DNA of 15,339 bases from JBBRHH01 sp038222915 (GTDB lineage: Bacteria > Planctomycetota > Phycisphaerae > Tepidisphaerales > Tepidisphaeraceae): the NCBI GenBank assembly GCA_038222915.1, contig JBBRHH010000077.1, positions 1-15,339 of the forward strand, written 5' to 3'. The notes below the pieces were generated by a model. The model was not told where the DNA came from. It saw only the letters and a program-made list of their open reading frames with translations, and ran no database searches. The position numbers and the translations under genes were made by a program. This document shows, in pieces, positions 1 through 6,227 of this stretch. The stretch's first letter is position 1, and each line of letters opens with the position of its first letter.

Positions 1-21
1 AAATCGTGTTGCGGGTGGAAG

Positions 22-1695
22 ATGCCGCTGCTTTGGCTCTTGTGCGGCGTGGTGCTGCTGACTTTTATCGGGAGGCCGCCAGTGCAGCGCACGCAGGAGG
101 CGCGGGTGTTGGAGACGGCGCGGGAGATGCTGGGGAGGCCGGCGCGTGACTGGATGGTGCCGCATTTAAATGGCCGGGTGCGGTTGCAGAAGCCGCCGCT
201 GGCTTACTGGATTTGTGCAGCTTCTTACAAGGTGTTTGGGGTGAGCGCGGGGGCGGGGAGACTGCCGTTTGCTGTTGCGGGGTGGTTGCTGGTGGGGGTG
301 ATTTACAGCATGGGGCGGTGGCTTTTTGATGCGGAGACGGGATTCTTTTCGGCGGCGGTTTTGGTGGGGAGCTATTTGTTTTTTCGGCATGCGCGGCTGG
401 CGGAGACGGATGTGCTGGCGGCGCTGTTTTTGACGGCGGCGATTTATCTGATCTGGCGGGCGGCGGGGAGAACGGCGGCGGATGATTCACAACGGCATCC
501 GCAGTTGTGCAATACGCTGTCGGGATTGCTGATGGGATTGAGCGCGATGGCGAAGGGGCCGCCGGCACTGTTTGGGCTTTTGTTTCTGGTGCTGCTTGCG
601 GTGTTTCGACGGCGGCCGGGGATTGTCGGGCGGTGGGTGATAAGTGGCGCGCCGTTGCTGCTGCTGGCAGTGGGGCTTCCCTGGTTTCTCTATGTTCGCA
701 CTACTGCGGAATGGCATGCGACGATGGCGGATGAGCTGGATGATGTGCTGGTGGGGCACGATCATCCGGGATCGGCGCTGCGGTATGTGCCGCAGATTTT
801 GTTTGCGATGTTGCCTTGGACGCTGTTGACGGCGTACGGGGTGTATGCGGCCATTCGGCGATCGCATCGCGACATGCGGCTGGCGGGGACGATGCTTTGG
901 TGTGCGTCGATCATTGTTCCGCTTTGTTTTACTGGGAATAAGCAGATGCATTATCTGGTGCCACTGCTGCCGGGGCTGGCGGTGGCGACGGGATGGGTGA
1001 TTCGGCAGGGCCTGGGGGATCGGGCGAGAGTTCTCGCGGCCGAAAGCATGAAGCCGGCAGTTGATCCGGCGCCCGCCATCACGCTGGCGTATTACGACAC
1101 GGTCGATGTCGCGCCGGTGACTCCGCGCATCGTTGATGCGCTTTTTCGTGTGATGCTGATCGTCAGTGCGGCGGCGACGGGAGGGATTCTTGTGGCCGGG
1201 TATCGGATGCGGCGATATCTGGCGGATATCGATTTTGTGGTGGCGATTCCGTTGATCGTTGCGATTGGCGCGGCACAGTGGATCTATCGCAAGCGCGGGC
1301 TGAGGCCGGCGATTGCGTTGTATGCGCTGGTGGTGGCGGCTGCGATGCCAGTGGTTGTGGGGCGATGGACGCCTTCGCTGGATGTGCGCAAGCCGGCGCC
1401 TGACGACATTGCGGCCGCGATTCATCGGAATGCGGGTGAGGGGCCTTACTGCTTTTATGGCGAGAACGTGAGTTATCCTCTGCTGTTTGCGTTGCGGCAG
1501 GTGGCTACGCAGGCGAAGACGCCGGAGGACCTGGCGGAGATGTTGAAGACGCATCCGACGTTGAAAGTGATCGCGGAGACGAAGAATGGCGTTGTGCCGC
1601 CGGCCCTGCCTGAGGGTTTTGGAAAGCGGCTGGATCTGCAGGTGGAAGATCATCGGATAGCGGTTTGGCAGCGATTTTCGGCTGAGGGCGGGTGA
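22..1695 (+). CDS. ArnT/GT39-like membrane glycosyltransferase
   Basis: Probable integral-membrane glycosyltransferase of the PMT/ArnT (GT39) superfamily, which moves a sugar from a polyprenyl-phosphate donor to lipid A, protein or another envelope acceptor. The N-terminal helix is followed by a periplasmic-loop motif with E26-A-R28 and AREM (33-36), then Q-K-P-P-L (56-60). These correspond to the acidic/arginine loop and KPP motif typical of the family. R-L-A-E-T-D follows near 124-129. About ten hydrophobic segments cover residues 1-450, and a soluble tail of about 100 residues follows, as in ArnT-like proteins. The frame is open to base 1, so the true start may lie outside the window; 22 is the first ATG. 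The next gene starts 51 bases downstream on the same strand. Family call is good; substrate is unknown. Confidence 0.82.
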   Translation: MPLLWLLCGVVLLTFIGRPPVQRTQEARVLETAREMLGRPARDWMVPHLNGRVRLQKPPLAYWICAASYKVFGVSAGAGRLPFAVAGWLLVGVIYSMGRWLFDAETGFFSAAVLVGSYLFFRHARLAETDVLAALFLTAAIYLIWRAAGRTAADDSQRHPQLCNTLSGLLMGLSAMAKGPPALFGLLFLVLLAVFRRRPGIVGRWVISGAPLLLLAVGLPWFLYVRTTAEWHATMADELDDVLVGHDHPGSALRYVPQILFAMLPWTLLTAYGVYAAIRRSHRDMRLAGTMLWCASIIVPLCFTGNKQMHYLVPLLPGLAVATGWVIRQGLGDRARVLAAESMKPAVDPAPAITLAYYDTVDVAPVTPRIVDALFRVMLIVSAAATGGILVAGYRMRRYLADIDFVVAIPLIVAIGAAQWIYRKRGLRPAIALYALVVAAAMPVVVGRWTPSLDVRKPAPDDIAAAIHRNAGEGPYCFYGENVSYPLLFALRQVATQAKTPEDLAEMLKTHPTLKVIAETKNGVVPPALPEGFGKRLDLQVEDHRIAVWQRFSAEGG

Positions 1696-1746
1696 TTTTG
1701 CCGATGCAATTGTTGCAGCGGCGACGGGGCGCGGTGGTAACGTCGG

Positions 1747-2802
1747 ATGGTTATGGCCGAGCGGTCCGATAATTTGAGGCAGTTCATCGTTCGCCTTCAT
1801 CGGCGGCAGGTGGCGGCGCGGGTTGTGGAGCGGGTTGGGCTGGCGGTGCTGGCGGGGTGCGGGGTTGCGATCCTGTTGATGCTGGTGCTGTTCTTTCGCG
1901 GACAAGCGGCCATGCCGGTGGCGATTGCCGGGCTTGGGATTTCAATTTTTGCCGGGGTGATTTGGGGATTTATTCAGCGGCCGAGTTTGCTGGCGACGGC
2001 GATTGAGGCTGATCGGCAGTTGGGGCTTGCGGATCTGCTTTCCACGGCGTGGAGTTTACGCGGTGTTAAGCAGGGTGATCCGTGGATGGGGGCGATTCAT
2101 GTCGCGGCCGATCAGCGGTGTGCGGCATTGCGATCTTCGTCGGTATTGCTGGGCCGGTTGAATCCGCGGATCTGGGGCGGGGCGGGCTTGGCGACGGCGC
2201 TGATGTTGACGATTGGGGTGATGGCCGCGAATCCGTTGACGAGCACGGCGAGTGGGACGTTTTCGGGTGAGCAGGGTTCGGTGCTTAACGGCAAAGATGG
2301 GGCGGAGAAGTCGCAGGTGGTGTTTGCGCCGGCGGGGGCAAGAAATGGTTTTGCGACGGCCAGCCGGGACCCGGATGAGGAGATGCGGAACGGGCCTGGG
2401 GAAGCGATATCGGAGGAGACGCAGGCCGGGGAGGATGGGCATGCGAAGGGCGAGGACAACGGCGGCGGTTCGAGCGCGTCGGCGCAGGGATCGGGGGCTG
2501 GGAGCGCGCAGACTTCGAAGCACAACAACGATCACACAAATTTGACGCCGACCGGCACGGGAGCGACGGCGGCGAATACGGGCCATACGGGGGCGGGGAC
2601 GGGTCAGGGGACGGAGACGGGGAATGGGGCGGGAAGCACGGGGACGATGGCCGGGAGTCAGAGCGGAGGCATGGAAGCGCCGGCGTGGACGTCGAAGAAC
2701 TGGCCGGCGGATCGGGAGGCGGCGCTGCGGGCGGTGGAGGCGCGGCGGTTGCCGGATGGGTATCGGGAGATGGTTCGTGCTTATTTTGAGCGGCGCGAGT
2801 AG
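1747..2802 (+). CDS. Membrane protein with Gly/Thr-rich linker, unknown function
   Basis: Not recognised as a named family. A basic N-terminus (residues 1-25) leads into two hydrophobic helices (about 27-50 and 54-76). A short soluble stretch, EADRQLGLADLLSTAW, follows, then a third helix near 140-160. Residues 165-310 are a low-complexity linker rich in Gly, Ala, Ser, Thr, Asp and Glu. The protein ends in a compact charged segment with D-R-E-A-A-L-R and a final YREMVRAYFERRE-like motif. This plan (paired N-terminal helices, disordered linker, short C-terminal YR..V..YF motif) resembles large membrane proteins found beside envelope or stress operons in Planctomycetota, but that is from general impression only. 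ATG at 1747 or 1753 are both possible. It probably shares a transcript with the upstream glycosyltransferase. Confidence 0.6.
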   Translation: MVMAERSDNLRQFIVRLHRRQVAARVVERVGLAVLAGCGVAILLMLVLFFRGQAAMPVAIAGLGISIFAGVIWGFIQRPSLLATAIEADRQLGLADLLSTAWSLRGVKQGDPWMGAIHVAADQRCAALRSSSVLLGRLNPRIWGGAGLATALMLTIGVMAANPLTSTASGTFSGEQGSVLNGKDGAEKSQVVFAPAGARNGFATASRDPDEEMRNGPGEAISEETQAGEDGHAKGEDNGGGSSASAQGSGAGSAQTSKHNNDHTNLTPTGTGATAANTGHTGAGTGQGTETGNGAGSTGTMAGSQSGGMEAPAWTSKNWPADREAALRAVEARRLPDGYREMVRAYFERRE

Positions 2803-2888
2803 TCAGACGCAGGAAGAATATTGTTAACTTGTGCCTCGGATTTGAACTAGTCGTGGCCGATTTGCTTGTGGCGTGCTAGGGTTAGGTT

Positions 2889-3611
2889 ATGCAAGAACCT
2901 TCCATGCCGCCGGAGGCCGGCTCGCTTAGCTCGGGGCAGGCCGGGGATGAGTCGGGCGGGGTTGCGCAGCTCTCGGTTTATTGTTCGCTCTGCGGGCGGC
3001 AGGTGCTGGTGGCGCCGGAGGATGTCGGGCAGGAGGTCGAGTGCCCGCATTGCCAGGGGGATTTTGTGGTGCCGGAGGGAGGTAGGCCGGTCACTACGCC
3101 GGCGGTTGTGCCGCGCGTGTTTAGTGATCCGGCGGAGGCGCTGGAGTTTACTGAGGCGCCGCCGGAAGATGAAGAGTTGGAGCGGCGGCAGCGCGAAGAG
3201 CTGGACAGCATCCGCATCCGGCAGGTGGCCCATGCGAGCCGGAGTGCTTACCGGCAGCGATCGTATTTTATCATTGCCGCGATAGGGTTGCTGGCGATTG
3301 CGGGGCAGTTCTTGTGGTGGACGTTTGAGCAAATCCGATACGCGATCCGCCAGCATCAACACGGGACATTTCATTGGGGATTGACGCTGCGGCCGGCCGC
3401 GAACCTGATCATTGCTTTGTTCTGCATCCGCTGGATCCCGTTCTGTTTACGCAAGGCCCATGAGTATTATGAAGAGGCGATGCGGACGGAACTGGATGAG
3501 CCGGACGCCGAGCCTGATTTTGAACTCTTAAACGATGGCGGCCAATACGCGCGTAGCCTGGAAGAGCTTCACAAGCTGTCAGAAATGGAATCAAACACAG
3601 AAACCAAATAA
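2889..3611 (+). CDS. Zinc-ribbon membrane protein, unknown function
   Basis: The N-terminal part holds a four-cysteine zinc ribbon: C32-x2-C35, then C52-x2-C55 in an E-C-P-H-C-Q context. This resembles the short MJ0042-like or YHYP-type ribbons common at the N-terminus of planctomycete proteins. An acidic stretch, E-A-P-P-E-D-E-E, precedes a basic region at about 95-120. Two hydrophobic helices follow near 126-150 (ending L-W-W-T-F) and 172-192. The tail is acidic and soluble. The likely topology is a cytoplasmic ribbon with two membrane passes. ATG 2889 is the first plausible start; no strong Shine-Dalgarno is seen. The last 36 bases, including the stop codon, recur in inverted orientation at the right edge of the window. 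Function unknown. Confidence 0.65.
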   Translation: MQEPSMPPEAGSLSSGQAGDESGGVAQLSVYCSLCGRQVLVAPEDVGQEVECPHCQGDFVVPEGGRPVTTPAVVPRVFSDPAEALEFTEAPPEDEELERRQREELDSIRIRQVAHASRSAYRQRSYFIIAAIGLLAIAGQFLWWTFEQIRYAIRQHQHGTFHWGLTLRPAANLIIALFCIRWIPFCLRKAHEYYEEAMRTELDEPDAEPDFELLNDGGQYARSLEELHKLSEMESNTETK

Positions 3612-3615
3612 GAGG

Positions 3616-3643
3616 GGGGCCGCCTTCGCGGGAAGGCAGCCCC
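3616..3643 (+). terminator. Hairpin after zinc-ribbon gene
   Basis: GGGGC (3616-3620) and GCCTT (3622-3626) pair with AAGGC (3633-3637) and GCCCC (3639-3643), giving a 10-bp stem with one mismatch and a 6-base loop. It begins 5 bases after the TAA of the zinc-ribbon gene. No T-tract follows, so it may be a weak or Rho-assisted terminator. Confidence 0.5.
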
Positions 3644-3670
3644 ACATCCGGGAAGAACACTATTGTTGGT

Positions 3671-3688
3671 GGGAGCTAAATTGCTCCC
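3671..3688. repeat. Inverted repeat GGGAGC-N6-GCTCCC
   Basis: A perfect 6-bp inverted repeat with a TAAATT loop lies in the gene-free stretch 3612-3940. Its role is unknown; it could be a second terminator hairpin or a protein site. Confidence 0.4.
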
Positions 3689-3723
3689 GGGTAGGCCATA
3701 AACCCACCTCCCTTACTGCACTT

Positions 3724-3755
3724 GCCGGCCGAGGCCGGCCACTTCGCAGTTTTTT
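3724..3755 (+). terminator. GC-rich palindrome followed by T6
   Basis: GCCGGCC (3724-3730) and GGCCGGC (3733-3739) form a palindrome, followed after ten bases by six T (3750-3755). The T-run is on the plus strand, so if it terminates, it acts on read-through from the left. The gap between stem and T-run makes this uncertain. I see no gene in 3612-3940. Confidence 0.3.
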
Positions 3756-3872
3756 CATCCATATTTCTGAGTCGCCGGGACAACCCCGCGACATTCGTTC
3801 GATGTGACTGATAACGCAATGAGCATGCCATGTGCGTCACCGATTCTGGTGCAGATGTGAAGGAATTTCGTG

Positions 3873-3888
3873 TGTCCCAACTGGGACA
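3873..3888 (-). terminator. Possible hairpin after the hipT-like gene
   Basis: TGTCCC and GGGACA flank a four-base spacer, giving a perfect 6-bp stem about 53 bases downstream of the kinase stop codon. No T-run is seen in the minus direction. It could terminate the toxin-antitoxin transcript or be a protein site. Confidence 0.3.
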
Positions 3889-3940
3889 TTGCCCAGCTCC
3901 GATGGCACAAGCGGGTCAGACTGGCCCGAAGGGATGGGTG

Positions 3941-4915
3941 TCAGCCGGCAATGGCGGCGAGGTTGTCGCGAAAGATCTTCTCGTACGTCTTCTTCCGTGC
4001 GGGCGAGAGCAAAGAGCGATCGAGAAGCCCGATCATGTCAGCTGCCGCGCCGAGCAAAGTGGACATTACGCGCTCGATTGCCGGACCTGGAAGCTGGCAG
4101 TAGCGTCCGAACTCGATCCAATCGGCGCGCCGGAGGTTTTTCTTCTTGCCACCGAGCGTCAAAGCCAATTGGTCGTCGGCGATAACCAGCTTGGTGTTCA
4201 CCAGGTCGTACGCCGGCGAGAGACGCCGAAGGCCATCGGAGGTGGTGAGAAGCGAAAGGTTTTTCAGGTGCAGGTCGCCGTTGCCGGTACACCATGAGAA
4301 CAGAAGCTGTCGATAGAGGGCAAGAATCGAGATGGGCGGCTCGGACGCATATCGACGCAGCAGGCGAACACAAAGCTCGGCGGATTGATCGTATTTTTTC
4401 GAAGCCGGCAGTTGCGCCAACTGACAGAAATCTTCCTGCGGTAATTTTCCTCCGTCGGCAAGGCGATCAAAACGGGCGACAATATACGCGAGATTTCCGT
4501 CCTTGAGTTCAAGGAGTCCGCAAGGCGGAATTTCAATACCTGCCAGCGCGGCCATTTTCATTGTGACATGTTCATTGGCCGGTATTTCCGGCAAGGTGTT
4601 GATTGGCGGTTTGAGGATGTATCGCCCGCCCTTAGGCGCAAACTCGATGCGACTTTGATCGGGATCGAATGAAACCAGCACCTTTTGTTGCACGCCGGAG
4701 ATGGACATGCGTCCGACCATGCGTTGGGCCATATCGTTGATGCTGTTCAGATCAAGATCTAGCGCAGGAAGCGTGGCGACGCCGAAGAGATCTTTGAGAC
4801 ATGATCGATGGTAAGTCGGCTGATCCTTCGTTTCGCGGAGGCAAACGCGGCATGTATTTGGTTCGCTTACATCGAATCGAACTGCGGCAGGAGGTGGGCT
4901 TGGCGTGGAGGTCAT
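3941..4915 (-). CDS. hipT: HipT-like Ser/Thr kinase toxin (HipA C-terminal core)
   Basis: HipA-family kinase lacking its N-terminal subdomain, as in HipT of the tripartite HipBST system, where the toxin phosphorylates tryptophanyl-tRNA synthetase. Numbered from ATG 4915, visible motifs are: a C22-x2-C25-x10-H36-x2-C39 knuckle followed by L-K-D-L-F-G; a glycine-rich loop M-S71-I-S73-G-V-Q-Q-K matching the autophosphorylated S-I-S loop of HipT; K102 in Y-I-L-K-P (ATP lysine); N-E115-H; catalytic G-N-G-D214-L-H-L-K-N; and metal-binding D237 in S-P-A-Y-D-L-V-N. The 23-residue spacing of the two Asp matches E. coli HipA D309/D332. The frame continues upstream to an ATG at 4975, but ATG 4915 overlaps the previous stop (ATGA), so I chose it (324 aa). 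Kinase call is firm; the target is inferred. Confidence 0.9.
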   Translation of the reverse strand: MTSTPSPPPAAVRFDVSEPNTCRVCLRETKDQPTYHRSCLKDLFGVATLPALDLDLNSINDMAQRMVGRMSISGVQQKVLVSFDPDQSRIEFAPKGGRYILKPPINTLPEIPANEHVTMKMAALAGIEIPPCGLLELKDGNLAYIVARFDRLADGGKLPQEDFCQLAQLPASKKYDQSAELCVRLLRRYASEPPISILALYRQLLFSWCTGNGDLHLKNLSLLTTSDGLRRLSPAYDLVNTKLVIADDQLALTLGGKKKNLRRADWIEFGRYCQLPGPAIERVMSTLLGAAADMIGLLDRSLLSPARKKTYEKIFRDNLAAIAG

Positions 4916-5259
4916 GCTTCCTCTGCCGACTGCCGGGCATCCTCGATTTCCACGGCTCCAATGCAATCCTGACAAGTCGCCAGAAGCAATCCGAAGGGAT
5001 CATCCTTGGAGATCTTCAACTGTTTGCTGGACACTTCCAGGAGCCACCCTTCGGGGAGCAAATTGGCAAAGAACGGGTGGAGGTTTTCCGATTCGTAAGG
5101 CGGCTCCCGAAGAGGCAGTGTGACGGAGATTGCAGTGGCGATTGGATTTTGGAGCCACAGGGCATCGTATGTAAAGCGCGTAGCCGGTCCGCCGTCCATC
5201 TCATCAATGATGCCGACCTGTTTGCCTGCGAGCCTGACGATTCCGCGCCGCGTGGCCAT
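4912..5259 (-). CDS. hipS: HipS-like protein (free HipA N-subdomain 1)
   Basis: Stand-alone HipA N-terminal domain (couple_hipA type), 115 residues. The hallmark block is present: P-I-A-T-A-I-S-V-T-L-P-L-R, then P-Y-E-S, then F-F-A-N-L-L-P-E-G-W-L-L-E, then K-I-S-K-D-D-P-F-G-L-L. In ordinary HipA this domain is fused to the kinase; here a stop codon separates it. In E. coli O127 HipBST the equivalent HipS is the antitoxin that blocks the kinase active site, so an antitoxin role is inferred. ATG 5259 forms a TGATG junction with the repressor gene; a GTG at 5262 is an alternative. The gene ends in an ATGA overlap with the kinase gene, implying translational coupling. The split is not an obvious frameshift error, because both junctions have proper start codons. 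Confidence 0.85.
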   Translation of the reverse strand: MATRRGIVRLAGKQVGIIDEMDGGPATRFTYDALWLQNPIATAISVTLPLREPPYESENLHPFFANLLPEGWLLEVSSKQLKISKDDPFGLLLATCQDCIGAVEIEDARQSAEEA

Positions 5260-5510
5260 CACTCATCTCCGGTTGGTCGCGGTGCGTCGACGACTCCCAC
5301 CATCTTCCCGAAGACCGCCAACACCGCGTTGGTCGCATCCAGCCGAAGGGTAGATTTGCCTCGCTCCAGATCGGAAATAAAGCGTGTCCCCGTTCCAGCC
5401 AGCTCGCCCAGTTGGATCTGCGTCATGGCGTTGCGTGTTCGGCGTTGACGCACGTAGTCCCCGATCTTTGAAGCGCTCTCGTTGGCTGAACTTGGTCTGA
5501 TTAATCCCAT
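5259..5510 (-). CDS. hipB: HipB-like XRE-family repressor/antitoxin
   Basis: Small (83 aa) Cro/CI-type helix-turn-helix protein. The pattern is typical XRE: I-G-D-Y-V-R-Q-R-R, then M-T-Q-I-Q-L-G-E-L-A (helix 2), G-T-G-T-R-F-I-S-D-L-E-R-G-K (recognition helix and turn), then L-D-A-T-N-A-V-L-A-V-F-G. It is the first gene of the hipB-hipS-hipT operon, and its stop overlaps the hipS-like start. It should bind the TTCCCG-N2-CGGGAA operators just upstream and repress its own operon, as E. coli HipB does. ATG 5510 is the only reasonable start; the predicted transcript leader is very short (about 10 bases). The C-terminal tail after the HTH is short and ends D-A-P-R-P-T-G-D-E. Confidence 0.88.
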   Translation of the reverse strand: MGLIRPSSANESASKIGDYVRQRRTRNAMTQIQLGELAGTGTRFISDLERGKSTLRLDATNAVLAVFGKMVGVVDAPRPTGDE

Positions 5511-5512
5511 TT

Positions 5513-5528
5513 ATTCCCGATCGGTAAT
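5513..5528. promoter_or_regulatory. Operator O1 of the hipBST-like operon
   Basis: ATTCCCGATCGGTAAT is a palindrome with one mismatched pair. It overlaps the -10 box and the predicted transcription start, which is the position expected of a repressor site. It is one of three copies of the same motif in 150 bases. Confidence 0.7.
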
Positions 5529-5554
5529 TGTATGATAGCTTTCGGCAGTTTCAA
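5527..5554 (-). promoter_or_regulatory. Sigma-70-type promoter of the hipBST-like operon
   Basis: On the minus strand, TTGAAA (5554-5549) is followed after 16 bases by TACAAT (5532-5527). Transcription would start near 5520, about 10 bases before the ATG at 5510. Operator O1 overlaps the -10 box. Confidence 0.6.
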
Positions 5555-5574
5555 CTGGATTATTTTGCAATTTA

Positions 5575-5588
5575 TTCCCGTTCGGGAA
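5575..5588. promoter_or_regulatory. Operator O2 of the hipBST-like operon
   Basis: TTCCCGTTCGGGAA has perfect 6-bp arms. It lies about 20 bases upstream of the -35 box, with its centre 61 bases from that of O1. Confidence 0.7.
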
Positions 5589-5645
5589 CAAGATGTGGAA
5601 TTTCATGTCAGGAAGAGCCTACGAAACAATTCAGCGGGCCTAATG

Positions 5646-5659
5646 TTCCCGATCGGGAA
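5646..5659. promoter_or_regulatory. Operator O3 of the hipBST-like operon
   Basis: TTCCCGATCGGGAA is a perfect 14-bp palindrome, centred 71 bases from O2. It is also about 57 bases upstream of the sigma-54 promoter at 5716, so it lies between two divergent operons. Confidence 0.68.
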
Positions 5660-5715
5660 TACATGCAGTCTAATCAATACAAGGTGATTGTCTGCTGAAA
5701 TCGTATAATGCAAGG

Positions 5716-5731
5716 TGGCATTACTCTTGCA
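5716..5731 (+). promoter_or_regulatory. Sigma-54 (-24/-12) promoter of the regulator operon
   Basis: TGGCATTACTCTTGCA matches the sigma-54 consensus TGGCA-N6-TTGCA, with exactly ten bases between the invariant GG and GC. Transcription would start near 5742, about 15 bases before the ATG at 5757. The operon it drives encodes an NtrC-type sigma-54 activator. A TATAAT at 5704-5709 could give a basal sigma-70 start but lacks a clear -35 box. Confidence 0.75.
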
Positions 5732-5756
5732 CTGGCTCATCTCGGAAAACACCAAC

Positions 5757-6170
5757 ATGAGCAATCACGGCGGATTGATTCTTCTGGTCGAGGACGATCC
5801 ATCGCTGCGCGGCAGCATGGTGGAGTTTCTACACGACCATGGGTATCAGACCCTGGCGGCGGGGAGCATCGCGGAGGCCATCGGCTTGCTGCGCGAGGCG
5901 CGGCCGACGGTGTGCCTGCTCGATTTGAACCTGCCGGATGGCAACGGGTTGGAGTTGTTTAAGACGGCGGCCGTCCGCGAACGTGGACTTCGAGTGATCG
6001 TGATGACCGCGTTTCCACTTCAGCATCTGCGCCCGACGGATGCCAATGGGTCGCTGGTCGCGTGGATGACCAAACCGGTTGCGCCGCCGCAGTTGCTGCA
6101 GGCGCTTCGATCGGCCATGAGCCAGCCGCACGCGGCAACGCGGCCGAACCGGGGCAAAGACGGGCATTGA
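5757..6170 (+). CDS. Single-domain response regulator (REC only)
   Basis: A 137-residue receiver domain with no output domain. The acidic pocket is D13-D14 (V-E-D-D-P), the phospho-acceptor is D56 in L-L-D-L-N-L-P-D-G, the switch Thr is T84 (V-M-T-A-F), and the conserved lysine is K106 (M-T-K-P-V). The tail after the domain is short and basic. ATG 5757 is chosen because the longer frame from GTG 5715 would begin inside the -24 element of the sigma-54 promoter. It is the first gene of a three-gene operon with a sensor kinase and an NtrC-type activator. As a free receiver it may be a phosphate sink, a phosphorelay intermediate or a protein-interaction switch. Domain call firm; role inferred. 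Confidence 0.88.
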   Translation: MSNHGGLILLVEDDPSLRGSMVEFLHDHGYQTLAAGSIAEAIGLLREARPTVCLLDLNLPDGNGLELFKTAAVRERGLRVIVMTAFPLQHLRPTDANGSLVAWMTKPVAPPQLLQALRSAMSQPHAATRPNRGKDGH

Positions 6171-6227
6171 GTTTGTACGAGAGACACTGCACTGAAAAGC
6201 GCATGGACCATCTTCCGCAGTATCTGG

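Noticed and set aside
487..1905. Long minus-strand open frame opposite the glycosyltransferase
   Set aside because: Its translation is Arg/His/Gln/Pro-rich low complexity, a typical shadow of a GC-rich gene on the other strand.
3577..3612. 36-base repeat as a CRISPR repeat
   Set aside because: Only two copies exist, in inverted orientation, with no regular spacers and no cas genes; one copy encodes the end of a protein.
3830..4297. Plus-strand open frame of 155 codons
   Set aside because: It is antisense to the HipT-like kinase, whose catalytic motifs are clear, and has no recognisable domain.
4915..4975. Longer N-terminus of the kinase from ATG 4975
   Set aside because: It overlaps the HipS-like gene by about 60 bases and has no matching domain; ATG 4915 gives a clean ATGA junction.
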